Shown here piece by piece: positions 1-5,387 of a DNA stretch of 5,387 nt; the first letter of the stretch is position 1; the number at the start of each line of letters is the position of its first letter. Both the position numbers and the translations under genes were made by a program. The notes beneath the pieces are model-generated. The model searched no databases. It saw only the letters and a list, made by a program, of their open reading frames with translations, and was not told the origin of the DNA. This DNA comes from Peptostreptococcus sp. Lineage in GTDB: Bacteria; Bacillota; Clostridia; Peptostreptococcales; Peptostreptococcaceae. Where the stretch lies: positions 1-5,387 of the forward strand of contig JAHHSS010000095.1 in assembly GCA_020025095.1 (NCBI GenBank), given 5' to 3'.

Positions 1-54
1 GCTGTCGCATAAAATTATACGATTTTATTCATCAACGTCAGTTGACAAAGAACC
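1..54. mobile_element. Possible end of an ISL3-like insertion sequence
   Basis: Read on the minus strand, this stretch starts GGTTCTTTGTCAACTGACG (54 back to 36). That resembles, from memory, the GG-T/C-TCTTTGTCAA style of terminal inverted repeat seen in ISL3-family elements of Gram-positive bacteria. The element body would lie to the left, outside the window, with its boundary near position 54. No transposase domain can be read here. Two frames stay open for a short way (to stops at 65-67 and 108-110), but they run into the terminator hairpin and carry no recognisable motif. The resemblance is short. It could instead be the 3' flank of an ordinary upstream gene. Confidence 0.35.
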
Positions 55-70
55 AAAAAAACACTAATAT
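42..70 (+). promoter_or_regulatory. Possible outward promoter at the left IS-like end
   Basis: A perfect -35 hexamer TTGACA (42-47) lies 17 bases before TAATAT (65-70), which matches 4 of 6 positions of the -10 consensus. The -35 sits in the presumed terminal repeat, a common arrangement for outward promoters of IS elements. A transcript starting near 76-78 would begin inside the loop of the hairpin at 62-90. It would therefore escape that terminator and run toward the surface-protein gene. The -10 match is modest and AT-rich DNA gives many chance hits. Confidence 0.25.
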
Positions 71-97
71 TAAAAGTATAAATATTAGTGCTTTTTT
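55..97 (+). terminator. Rho-independent terminator of an upstream unit
   Basis: CACTAATATT (62-71) pairs perfectly with AATATTAGTG (81-90) around a 9-base loop, followed by C and six T (92-97). The A-run at 55-60 can extend the stem past a single A/C mismatch and also makes the structure potentially bidirectional. The stem is AT-rich, as expected for this base composition. It would end transcription arriving from the left and insulate the surface-protein gene from it. Confidence 0.65.
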
Positions 98-132
98 AAT
101 GTTTAAATAAAAAAGTATTGGGTATCTAAATA

Positions 133-161
133 TTTACTAAGAAAAACAATAGTGTTAAAAT
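133..161 (+). promoter_or_regulatory. Candidate promoter of the surface-protein gene
   Basis: TTTACT (133-138, 4 of 6 matches to the -35 consensus) lies 17 bases before TAAAAT (156-161, 5 of 6 matches). The -10 is preceded by TG plus one base (153-155), giving an extended -10. Transcription would start near 168 and leave a leader of about 125 bases. Perfect TATAAT hexamers also occur at 185-190 and 221-226, but neither has a convincing -35, so the true start is uncertain. Confidence 0.35.
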
Positions 162-210
162 ATAGTTTGGTTTCTAATAAGGGATATAATAAAAAAAATA
201 ATATCTTAGT

Positions 211-257
211 TAGTAAAAAATATAATTACTAAAAGTAGATATTACTTTAAGAGTAAT
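211..257 (+). repeat. Two small inverted repeats in the 5' leader
   Basis: TAGTAA (211-216) pairs with TTACTA (226-231) across 9 bases, and ATTACT (241-246) pairs with AGTAAT (252-257) across 5 bases. The same TTACTA word also occurs at 134-139, overlapping the candidate -35. These could be weak leader hairpins or half-sites for a regulator. They match no riboswitch I recognise. In a sequence this AT-rich, such short repeats can arise by chance. Confidence 0.3.
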
Positions 258-278
258 GCAAAGTTGTATTTAATAGAA

Positions 279-286
279 AAAGGAGG
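279..286 (+). promoter_or_regulatory. Ribosome binding site of the surface-protein gene
   Basis: AAAGGAGG ends 6 bases before ATG 293, an optimal Shine-Dalgarno match and spacing for a Firmicute. It fixes the start codon, and the encoded N-terminus is a good signal peptide. No comparable site lies in front of any codon downstream of the internal TAG. Confidence 0.88.
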
Positions 287-292
287 ATTTAT

Positions 293-406
293 ATGAAACC
301 TAAAAAAAAGTTTTTTACAGTGGCATTGGCAACAGCGATGCTGATTCAAACATCGTCGCCAGGGATTCAATTGTTAGGAAATTTTGTAGAGAGTAAAGTA
401 GGAGCA
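293..406 (+). other. Sec-type signal peptide
   Basis: Residues 1-38 start MKPKKKFF, then have a hydrophobic stretch (residues 7-18) and a polar region ending V-G-A before E39, a good signal peptidase I site. No lipobox cysteine is present. The product is therefore expected to pass through the Sec system to the outside. The exact cut site is a reading by eye. Confidence 0.8.
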
Positions 407-3400
407 GAAACTATAATATCAACAGACCGTGATATCAGTGAAGAGGATAAAAAAAATATAGATGAAATTGTATCAAATATGACGAGTGCAGATGAAGTTA
501 TGTGGACTACTGATGACTTCAATATGGCTATGGTTTATTTTACTGATGTTGATCAGGGATTATATAATCCAATAAGGTCTGAAGGTAAAAAGGAAATAAC
601 CCACTATGAGCCAGTAATTAAAGGTTTTTCAAAGTTAGGAAAGTATAAGTATGATAAGATGAATGAAAAGTTTCCCGGGGAAGTACCACTACAATTCCCA
701 GATTATAGATATAATGAGGAAGATGAAAACACTTTCTTTAAAGATGTAGAAGTTAATACACCAGATGGCCCTGTTAAAAAAAATATTGCTAAAATACCTA
801 CTAGAATAGATAAAGATGCTTTTAGGGGGGTAATTTTTTCAAGTATAAACTTAACAAATCTTAGAGAAATAAGCAGTATAGGCTCCGAAGCATTTTACGC
901 TTCAAAAGCGGATATAATAGGGATAGACTCTTTAGGCAAGCTAAAGGCTATTAATGATTATGCTTTTTATGAAAATAATATTTCTAATAGAACTTTGGAT
1001 TTTTCAAACTTAAATGAACTATACAAAATAGGTCGTTATGCATTTTATAGATATGATGGTTCTGGAGCAACCGGAATTAAGTTGAAAAACACAAAATTAA
1101 GGAAAATAGAGGAATGTAGTTTTCAAGGGACTAACAATAATCAGAATGTAACAGTAGAAATAGCGAATAATGAATTGCTAAAGTCTATTGATAACTATTC
1201 ATTTTATATGGGGAACTATAACAAAAGTAAAAATGAAGTTAAGATAGAAAATAATACTAGTTTAGAAACAATAAATTATCAAGCATTTTATAATATCAAA
1301 TCGGATATATTAACTTTAAAAAATAATCCGAGTCTTATTAGGATAGATAGTAGCGCTTTTTATAGTGATGAAATTCATGGAGAAAATATAGTAATAGAAA
1401 ATTGCGATAATATAGAAAGAATAGGAGATAGAGCTTTTTTAAATTTTTCTTCTAAAAAAAATCCTTTTAGTAGAGATAATAAGCTAAAAAAAATAACCTA
1501 TTTGGGAGATGTTGCTTTTAATAAAATAAATGGTGACTTCTATATGAATTCAATTCAACCAAAAATAGAATTAGGTGATTATTTAGGGGATGGAATAGTA
1601 TCTTTTCATATAGGAAAAGATGGAAATAAGCAGGTTCAAATTGGAGCACGCCTCTTAAGCCCCCAAAACCCTTTGAGATCTATTCACTTTAAAAAAGGTG
1701 TCCAATATAATGTAAACAATGATTCTGATGACTTTGCCCTAGGTAAAGGGGTATTTAAAAGCTGGGATTTAACTACTGGAGGGGCGAATATAAGACAAAT
1801 ACCTACTAGTGACTTAGTTAAATGGCTTAAAATAGCTGGAAAAACAGATATTACTGAGAGTGATCTAACTAGTATATCTAACGAAGAGTTTAAAAATTAT
1901 TTGCTTAGTGAAAAGTATAAAAAGGAAAAAGGATTAGATTTTTCCTATAGTGATAACTCTGAAACTGGAGACCTTACTACAAACTTTACTAGTCTTAAAG
2001 AAGTTATAGTAAATGAGGACGGAAATCAACTAGTATTTACTCCAAAGGGTTCAAAAAATAATACTCCAAACCTTTTAGAAAAGTTCCCAGCGGGAGCGAA
2101 GTTATATCTTGGAGATGATTTTTTTAATATTCCAGTAGAAGGCTCTAGCATGTATGACTATATAGTTAAAGAATATGCTAAAATAGGAAAATCAAAAATG
2201 ATTGGACAAAATTTTATAGGTAAATATATAATGCTAGATAGTGACGGAGAGGCCAAGTTACCAATTCAAGTTCTAAGGTTTATAAATGGAACTATGACTG
2301 GTAAGGCAAAGATATCAAATAGGAACTCAACTACAGCAGTAGAAAATGAAGTTAAGTATACTTTGAAAAATAATTCTGCTGAGTTTACAAAGGCTCCTGA
2401 AAGAATCGATATTTCTAGAAATTATAAATATAATGATCAAAATATACCAGATGGTTCTGTAACTTTAACTATATTCAAACAGGGGAATGAAAAATATGCT
2501 GATGGAAGCAAAGTGAAAATTAATATTAATCCTAAATATACATCCACAACAAAAGCAAGAAATACTATTAAGGATAGGGAATATGAAGTTAAAGATGGTA
2601 AAATAAAAATATCTAATGATGATTTAGAAGATAAATATATGAACAATGGAGATGTTACGAATCTAAATAATTTCCTTATAACTGTTAAAGAGAATGAAAA
2701 GCAGTATTCGGAATATAAAGAAGAGAAGATAGGGTATAAAATGCAAAAAACTGATAAGCCTGAACTGAAAGGAAATATAGAATTTTCTAGTAGTGGCAAT
2801 ATCGGTACTAGAGAAGCAAGAATATCAAATGCGTATGCTAGATATGCTTTATTATATGCAGAAGCAAATGGAAGAAAAGAGAAGATAGATTATAGAAATC
2901 AAACAAAATCTATTATTATAAAGTCAAATGTATTTCCTTCAGAAAATAAAATAAAAATACTTGCTATTGATAGTGATAAAGCTTACTATGATTCTCCATA
3001 TAGTAGTAATTATGCTTCGGATAGAGAATATTTCTTTATGTCATCAAGTGATGAAGTCGATAATCCTATTAGACTTGTAACACCAACACCAGAAAATTCA
3101 CTATATAACAGAGATAGTCAGAATGCAAATATATTAAGAAGCGATAAACTTTCTTTCCAAAATGCAACTCAGATAAGAGTAAAATATAGTGATAATGTTA
3201 CAAAGGTGTATACTTTGTATAATAACGTTATAAATATACCAACTACTGATATTGTTGACTTCTTAAATCCAAAGAAGTCATATCCTAAATTAAAAGATGG
3301 AGTTACATTTACAGCTGTTGAACCAGGTGGTTTGGAATCGACTTCAGCCGATTTAACAGAAAATGAAGCTCAGCCTAGTGTGACTGCAAGTCATAATATT

Positions 3401-4096
3401 GAAAATGGGATATATGATGGCAGAATAAAATTAAAAATTGAAAAGCCAAGAGGTGGAAAGTACCCAATTAATACACCTGTTTTAATTGAAAAGGGCGATT
3501 TCAGAATAGATACAGCTATAGATAAAAATGGGGATGTATACATATCAAGTGAGGAAGCATATAAGATAAAAAATACATTGACAGATGTTGATTTTACTAT
3601 AACTCAAAGTGGAAAAGATCCAGATAAAACAGTGGCGAATCTACCGGCTTCAAATCACTCTACTAGTGGATATATAAATGTAGAACAGGCAGATGAAAGG
3701 AAAGATACAAATGCAGATGGTTCTGGTGAAGTGACAGTGTACACTGATGAAAGTAAAGAAAGAAAGCTTCCAAAGGGTACAATAGTTGAGATAAAAAATG
3801 TAAAGGTAAATGGTTCGATTAGAAACTATAAATATACACTAGATGATAATGGTTCATTTAAGATTAATCCACATGATATGCCAGATGAAATCTCTACTAT
3901 TGATAAATCTAATGTTATAATCATTGAGCCAAATAAATCTCCAAATAATTCATCAAATGATGTTGAAATTCCTGCTAGATGGAAAGTTACAGAAAAAGCG
4001 AGAGTTGTTGTTAGAGATTTAGGGAATAAATATGAAGTTAAATTTTCTAAAAAGGGTGGCGCAAAATATGGACCGGGTACTAAGGTTGAATATTAG
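293..4096 (+). CDS. Secreted BspA-like leucine-rich repeat adhesin, cut off from its anchor by an in-frame TAG
   Basis: This encodes 1,267 residues: the export and binding part of a giant surface protein. Residues 1-38 are a signal peptide (Lys-rich start, hydrophobic core, V-G-A before the likely cut). Residues 39-170 are an acidic N-terminal region that I do not recognise. Residues 170-415 hold ten BspA/LRR_5-type repeats, recognisable by AF or SF pairs about every 24-28 residues. Residues 416-700 are a mixed region. From about 703 on there are beta-strand-rich modules with recurring GxKY-x-x-G and DDG-x-I-x-I patterns. BspA-type LRR proteins typically bind host matrix proteins or other bacteria; the ligand here is unknown. 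There is no LPXTG motif or other anchor before the stop. The start is set by the AGGAGG site and the signal peptide. The TAG falls inside the last beta module and the frame stays open beyond it, so this is probably the 5' part of a broken 1,663-residue gene. If the stop is real, the product would be released rather than wall-bound. Confidence 0.85.
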   Translation: MKPKKKFFTVALATAMLIQTSSPGIQLLGNFVESKVGAETIISTDRDISEEDKKNIDEIVSNMTSADEVMWTTDDFNMAMVYFTDVDQGLYNPIRSEGKKEITHYEPVIKGFSKLGKYKYDKMNEKFPGEVPLQFPDYRYNEEDENTFFKDVEVNTPDGPVKKNIAKIPTRIDKDAFRGVIFSSINLTNLREISSIGSEAFYASKADIIGIDSLGKLKAINDYAFYENNISNRTLDFSNLNELYKIGRYAFYRYDGSGATGIKLKNTKLRKIEECSFQGTNNNQNVTVEIANNELLKSIDNYSFYMGNYNKSKNEVKIENNTSLETINYQAFYNIKSDILTLKNNPSLIRIDSSAFYSDEIHGENIVIENCDNIERIGDRAFLNFSSKKNPFSRDNKLKKITYLGDVAFNKINGDFYMNSIQPKIELGDYLGDGIVSFHIGKDGNKQVQIGARLLSPQNPLRSIHFKKGVQYNVNNDSDDFALGKGVFKSWDLTTGGANIRQIPTSDLVKWLKIAGKTDITESDLTSISNEEFKNYLLSEKYKKEKGLDFSYSDNSETGDLTTNFTSLKEVIVNEDGNQLVFTPKGSKNNTPNLLEKFPAGAKLYLGDDFFNIPVEGSSMYDYIVKEYAKIGKSKMIGQNFIGKYIMLDSDGEAKLPIQVLRFINGTMTGKAKISNRNSTTAVENEVKYTLKNNSAEFTKAPERIDISRNYKYNDQNIPDGSVTLTIFKQGNEKYADGSKVKININPKYTSTTKARNTIKDREYEVKDGKIKISNDDLEDKYMNNGDVTNLNNFLITVKENEKQYSEYKEEKIGYKMQKTDKPELKGNIEFSSSGNIGTREARISNAYARYALLYAEANGRKEKIDYRNQTKSIIIKSNVFPSENKIKILAIDSDKAYYDSPYSSNYASDREYFFMSSSDEVDNPIRLVTPTPENSLYNRDSQNANILRSDKLSFQNATQIRVKYSDNVTKVYTLYNNVINIPTTDIVDFLNPKKSYPKLKDGVTFTAVEPGGLESTSADLTENEAQPSVTASHNIENGIYDGRIKLKIEKPRGGKYPINTPVLIEKGDFRIDTAIDKNGDVYISSEEAYKIKNTLTDVDFTITQSGKDPDKTVANLPASNHSTSGYINVEQADERKDTNADGSGEVTVYTDESKERKLPKGTIVEIKNVKVNGSIRNYKYTLDDNGSFKINPHDMPDEISTIDKSNVIIIEPNKSPNNSSNDVEIPARWKVTEKARVVVRDLGNKYEVKFSKKGGAKYGPGTKVEY
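800..1537 (+). other. BspA/LRR_5-type leucine-rich repeat domain (about ten repeats)
   Basis: The A/S-F pairs of the repeats fall at residues 176, 200, 224, 250, 276, 303, 331, 355, 381 and 408, a spacing of 24-28. Most are preceded by an I-x-x-x-A-F pattern such as INDYAFY, IGRYAFY, IDSSAFY and IGDRAFL. This is the signature of Treponema/BspA-like LRRs, in which each unit adds one beta strand to a curved solenoid. The domain is the likely ligand-binding face. Repeats 5 and 6 have SF in place of AF, and spacing varies more than in the tight 23-residue versions. Confidence 0.85.
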
Positions 4097-4231
4097 GCTG
4101 AAGAAGGAATAAAAAGTGTAACCTTAACTGATGATAAAATATTAATACCAAAAGAAGAAATATCTGGAAATGGATTTTTTACAACGGCTAATATAAGAGA
4201 ATTAAATCATTTCCCTTCGAAGGATTTTGCT
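2399..4231 (+). other. Beta-rich spacer modules, degenerate repeats
   Basis: Residues about 703-1313 contain diverged modules of roughly 90-110 residues. Clear members are near 703-816, 1029-1119, 1123-1229 and 1230-1313. Shared marks are a DG or NK followed by alternating hydrophobic residues, then K(Y/L)-x-x-G/N-T/S-x-V, then a (D/K)-(D/N)-G-x-(I/V)-x-I strand. Most end in a piece like FTITQSGKDP or VIIIEPNKSP. The last clear copy is interrupted by TAG 4094-4096. I read these as Ig-like stalk modules typical of anaerobe surface proteins. The segment 817-1028 is less regular. No named family is assigned. Confidence 0.55.
4094..4096 (+). other. In-frame amber codon interrupting the gene
   Basis: TAG follows codons reading G-T-K-V-E-Y and precedes codons reading A-E-E-G-I-K, in one continuous frame from 293 to 5284. 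A single base change from AAG (Lys), GAG (Glu), CAG (Gln) or a Tyr codon would create it; the original residue cannot be told from this copy. No frameshift, indel or insertion accompanies it. I see no obvious 3' stem-loop of the kind that drives selenocysteine or pyrrolysine insertion, and no other in-frame TAG in the gene. Confidence 0.9.
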
Positions 4232-4240
4232 TTTGGTCTA

Positions 4241-4375
4241 GGTGGCAAAGGAGAGCAAGGGGACCCAGGAGCGAAAGGTGACAAAGGAGACCCAGGAGCA
4301 AAGGGAGATAAAGGAGATAAAGGAGATAAAGGAGCATCAGGATCAAGAGGTTCAGCAGGTGCAGATGGAAAAGAT
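4241..4375 (+). repeat. Collagen-like Gly-X-Y stalk with tandem DNA repeats
   Basis: Fifteen consecutive Gly-X-Y triplets run from GGK to GKD, rich in GDK, GDP and GAK. At the DNA level a 27-base unit encoding GDPGAKGDK occurs at 4259-4285 and 4286-4312. The 9-base unit GGAGATAAA is repeated exactly three times at 4304-4330. Bacterial collagen-like segments form trimeric rods that lift a head domain away from the wall. This one is short and sits directly before the CWB2 anchor. Alternating Lys and Asp would favour charge-stabilised trimers. The repeats could change copy number by slippage without shifting the frame. Confidence 0.9.
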
Positions 4376-4393
4376 GCAGATTTAGGAGATTCA

Positions 4394-5281
4394 ATAAGAA
4401 TTTCAGGTAAGGATAGAGTTGAAACTTCAATAAACTTTTCTAAGAAAAGATTTAAAGAATCTAAATATGTGATACTAGTAAGTGGAAATAATTTTGCTGA
4501 TCCTATTACATCTATAACTCTTGCTCATCGTTTAAAAAGTCCAATATTATTGACTACAGGAACTAGATTAGAAAAATCTATACGAGAAGAGATAAAGAGA
4601 TTAGGAGCTAAGAAAGTATTTATAATAGGTGGTACTAATTCTGTATCTTTAGATAAGGAAAAGACTTTAAAGAATGATAATTATGAGGTTAAGAGATTAG
4701 CAGGTATAGATAGATATGAAACTAGTGTAGAGGTAGCTAATGAAATTACAGAAAACTTTAATACTAACAATAATGAAGTGGTAATAGCGAGTGGAGAAAC
4801 ATATCCGGATGCACTTACATCATCACCATTATCAGTAAAAAAGAATACAGTCTTGTTACTGACTAAAAAAGATACTATGAGTGATGGGGTTAAGGGATAT
4901 ATAAAGAATAGAAATATTAAAAAAGCTTTGCTATTTGGTGGTTATAGTGCTATATCTAAAGATATAGAAAATGATTTCGATATGCACATAAGAATTCATG
5001 GAAAAGATAGGTATGAAACAGCAGCTAATATTTATAAGTACGGATTTGCTGAAAATAAAAATATAATTGTAGCATCAGGTGAAAATTTTGCTGATGCACT
5101 AGTAGCCGGTACTGATAGAGTAGATAATAAGCCAGTTCCAATATTATTGACTTCAAAAAGATATATACCATCACCATTGCTAGAATTACTTAATAAAGCA
5201 GATATAAATAATATTTTGGTAGTTGGTGGATATTCATCAATTAGTAAAAAGGTAACAAGTGACTTAGTTAAATATACAGAT
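4394..5281 (+). other. Three cell-wall-binding repeat 2 (CWB2) domains
   Basis: Repeat starts are at 4394, 4691 and 4988 (joined residues 1368, 1467 and 1566), exactly 99 residues apart. Each shows R-I/L-x-G-x-D-R-x-E-T at its start, then V-x-S/ASG-x-x-F/Y-x-D, a PILLT-like strand and a V/F-GG-x-x-S/A-I/V-S close. The first is the most diverged (DRVET instead of DRYET, FADP instead of FADA). Three tandem copies is the normal functional number for this family, so the anchor looks complete. It identifies non-covalent wall attachment, in keeping with the lack of a sortase motif. Confidence 0.93.
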
Positions 5282-5334
5282 TAATTGAATTTTAGAATTT
5301 AAAAGATTTAATATAGTCTATATCCCAAAATGAG

Positions 5335-5387
5335 AGAGTATACAAAAAAGTCTGTAAAATTGTAAGTCCTTCTATGGTAAAATAAAA
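5335..5387. mobile_element. Probable left end of an IS256-family element
   Basis: The stretch AAAGTCTGTAAAATTGTAA (5347-5365) followed by GTCCTTCTATGGTAAAATA (5366-5384) closely resembles, from memory, the left end of IS256: AAAGTCCGTATAATTGTG, then GTCCTTTTACGGTACAAT shortly upstream of the transposase start. The element would begin a few bases earlier, around GAGAGTATAC (5335-5344), and continue rightward beyond the window. The transposase gene itself is not included. The boundary is approximate and no target-site duplication can be tested. The closeness to the stop codon of the surface gene (about 50 bases) suggests insertion just behind it. Confidence 0.5.

Larger units (their letters stand above)
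4097..5284 (+). pseudogene. Severed 3' part of the adhesin gene: collagen-like stalk and CWB2 wall anchor
   Basis: These 395 codons continue the frame of the upstream gene after the TAG. In order they encode the second half of a beta module (residues 1269-1313 of the joined protein), a collagen-like Gly-X-Y stalk (1317-1361), and three cell-wall-binding repeat 2 domains (1368-1663). In Clostridioides difficile, CWB2 triplets hold surface proteins non-covalently to the wall polymer PSII, and this part should do the same job. It lacks a signal peptide, a Shine-Dalgarno and any ATG before the second CWB2 repeat. The GTG at 4469 lies inside CWB2 repeat 1 without a ribosome binding site, so independent translation is unlikely. 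All motifs are intact, so the stop is recent, suppressed, or a sequencing error. If the TAG is read through, the product is one 1,663-residue wall-anchored protein. Confidence 0.8.

Noticed and set aside
3..110. C-terminus of an upstream gene or transposase
   Set aside because: The frame is open but passes through the terminator hairpin and shows no recognisable motif. Another frame also stays open to 67, so neither can be called coding.
2437..2799. 120-codon open frame on the minus strand
   Set aside because: It lies opposite the beta-module region, has no ribosome binding site or recognisable domain, and its hydrophobic, Ser/Leu-rich make-up is what the complement of a Lys/Glu-rich coding strand gives.
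4097..4150. Translation restart just after the TAG
   Set aside because: AAGGA at 4104-4108 resembles a ribosome site, but no in-frame ATG, GTG or TTG follows at a usable distance, and the product would have no export signal.
4094..4180. Selenocysteine- or pyrrolysine-type recoding
   Set aside because: Selenocysteine uses TGA, not TAG. No compact hairpin follows the stop, and pyl genes cannot be seen in this window. It remains possible only if genome-wide evidence appears.
4259..4330. CRISPR-like array
   Set aside because: The repeats are direct, contiguous 9- and 27-base units without spacers and encode Gly-X-Y triplets in frame.
4188..4430. 80-codon Leu-rich open frame on the minus strand
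   Set aside because: It is the complement of the collagen-like repeats. Its Leu/Pro richness is a by-product of the GGA-GAT-AAA type codons on the plus strand.
4469..5284. Separate gene starting at GTG 4469
   Set aside because: The GTG lies inside the first CWB2 repeat, has no Shine-Dalgarno and would lack a signal peptide although the domains act outside the cell. It is an internal codon of the interrupted gene.
5285..5330. Terminator after the surface gene
   Set aside because: TTTTA/TAAAA (5290-5304) and the palindrome ATATAG-T-CTATAT (5311-5323) are too weak or lack a T-run. Neither supports a terminator call.

Overview
The window holds essentially one very large surface-protein gene of an AT-rich, low-GC Gram-positive anaerobe. 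A/T-heavy codon choice, a strong AGGAGG ribosome binding site, BspA-type leucine-rich repeats and three cell-wall-binding repeat 2 (CWB2) modules fit Firmicutes of the Peptostreptococcaceae / Tissierellales / Peptoniphilaceae kind. The genus cannot be fixed from this sequence. No housekeeping gene is present.

Layout. Positions 1-54 look like the outer end of an insertion sequence, possibly ISL3 family. An AT-rich hairpin terminator follows at 55-97. Positions 98-292 are a leader with a plausible extended -10 promoter, small TTACTA-type inverted repeats and a clear Shine-Dalgarno. The gene starts at ATG 293. It reads without interruption to an amber codon (TAG 4094-4096) and then stays open in the same frame for 395 more codons to TAA 5282-5284. 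From about 5335 to the end, the sequence resembles the left end of an IS256-family element.

The gene. Ignoring the TAG, it would encode about 1,663 residues: a signal peptide, an N-terminal region, ten BspA/LRR_5-type repeats, about 900 residues of beta-rich modules, a stalk of 15 consecutive collagen-like Gly-X-Y triplets, and three CWB2 repeats spaced 99 residues apart. This is a complete export, ligand-binding, spacer, stalk and anchor layout. The TAG falls inside the last beta module. As written, the cell would secrete a 1,267-residue adhesin without stalk or anchor. The 3' part has no signal peptide, no ribosome binding site and no plausible start, so it is best read as the severed end of the same gene.

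The main point of interest is the stop codon: a recent nonsense mutation, a sequencing error, or less likely a read-through switch between released and wall-bound forms. IS-like ends on both sides mark the locus as accessory and rearrangement-prone.
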